Shown: piece by piece, positions 5,116 through 5,483 of the stretch | Position numbering within the stretch: the first letter of the stretch is position 1 | Layout: each line of letters starts with the position of its first letter | NCBI GenBank assembly: GCA_910585135.1 | Contig: CAJUEB010000147.1 | Span: 1 to 5,483, forward strand | Direction: 5' to 3' | Source of the DNA: an uncultured Eubacteriales bacterium | GTDB taxonomy: Bacteria > Bacillota > Clostridia > Peptostreptococcales > Anaerovoracaceae | DNA: 5,483 nt | The notes under the pieces: model-generated | The model's database searches: none | Seen by the model: only the letters and a program-made list of their open reading frames with translations | What the model was told of the DNA's origin: nothing | Position numbers and translations under genes: made by a program

Positions 5116-5483
5116 ATGGATTGGAGAAGCTGGATGAAAAAATATTTTTTGCCGCTCATGATGTTAGCAATATTTGAAACTGTTGCAGTGACATTATGGC
5201 TGGCACAGAACAATCTATTTTATTTATTTAACTTTAGCTATATCGGAATATCGCTTTCTTTAGGGATGTTCCTTTATATCAAAAAATATAAATACGCCCG
5301 CAGGGTTGCGCAGCTTTTAATCGGACTTTATATATTTGTTTATTTGGGGGTTATTTGCGGTGAAAATATGCAGATCGAGGGCTTTTGGTACTATCTTTTC
5401 ACGGGTGTGTTTGAAGCTGCAACAATTCATTATGCAGTTGCAAAGATTTTTGGGCCGTTGCTTTTTGGCAGGGGTTGGTGTGG
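5116..5483 (+). CDS. Membrane iron-sulfur protein, NapH/CcoG-like, N-terminal part (runs off the window)
   Basis: An open frame of 122 codons runs from the ATG at 5116 to the right edge without a stop. The start is MDWRSWMKKYFLPLMML; the alternative Met7 would give MKKYFLPL. Hydrophobic segments lie at about residues 11-30, 34-55, 64-80 and 90-118, with a basic loop KKYKYARR at 56-63, so it is an integral membrane protein. The last visible residues are FGRGWC, with the next codon starting GG. This resembles the GRxxCG turn that begins the cysteine cluster in membrane polyferredoxins of the NapH, CcoG and NosR type, which pass electrons through 4Fe-4S clusters. From memory the IFGPLLFGRGWC segment also resembles clostridial '4Fe-4S binding protein' entries. 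The ferredoxin-like cysteines would lie beyond the edge, so the cluster is not seen. G+C is about 38% by hand count over 5121-5483, well below ppdK; the phenylalanine-, leucine- and tyrosine-rich membrane protein explains part of this. It is separated from ppdK by a likely terminator and is probably its own unit. Confidence 0.62.
   Translation, partial: MDWRSWMKKYFLPLMMLAIFETVAVTLWLAQNNLFYLFNFSYIGISLSLGMFLYIKKYKYARRVAQLLIGLYIFVYLGVICGENMQIEGFWYYLFTGVFEAATIHYAVAKIFGPLLFGRGWC

Overview
The window looks like a piece of chromosome from an anaerobic, Gram-positive-lineage bacterium (Bacillota, most likely class Clostridia). The reasons are strong AGGAGG-type ribosome binding sites, a single-chain (alpha2) glycyl-tRNA synthetase, a clostridial-type pyruvate, phosphate dikinase, and a DUF4342 protein lying between recO and glyS. 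A family-level placement cannot be made safely from this sequence alone.

Layout, all on the + strand. Positions 1-149 hold the C-terminal end of a gene that resembles recO. After 24 bases, which include a strong ribosome binding site, comes a 226-residue protein (174-854) with a NAC/EF-Ts-like UBA domain, a DUF4342 core with a hydrophobic segment, an 11-residue-periodic amphipathic region and an acidic tail. Next is glyS (glycyl-tRNA synthetase; start most likely 885, end 2288), then ppdK (pyruvate, phosphate dikinase, 2319-4946). The short gaps (24, 30 and 30 bases) and the lack of any convincing terminator or promoter between the genes suggest one operon running from recO or further upstream to ppdK.

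The operon ends in a 169-base gap holding three successive potential hairpins. The last is a perfect 11-bp stem followed by a short T-rich stretch and is the likely terminator. Beyond it are a small interrupted palindrome, a -10-like AT-rich box and the start of a new gene (5116 to the window edge). That gene encodes the N-terminal part of a membrane protein that looks like a NapH/CcoG-type iron-sulfur (polyferredoxin-like) protein. It is clearly more AT-rich (about 38% G+C by hand count) than the operon.

How the genes may work together: GlyRS makes AMP and PPi while charging tRNA-Gly. PPDK, running in the glycolytic direction, uses AMP, PPi and PEP to make ATP and pyruvate. Their co-expression is metabolically sensible, though the link is inference. 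The DUF4342 protein has no established function, and its domain makeup is the least explained part of the window. I see no mobile element, CRISPR array, tRNA, rRNA or clear new multi-gene system here. The oddities are the DUF4342 architecture, a perfect 13-bp tandem duplication across the glyS/ppdK junction, and the hairpin series after ppdK.
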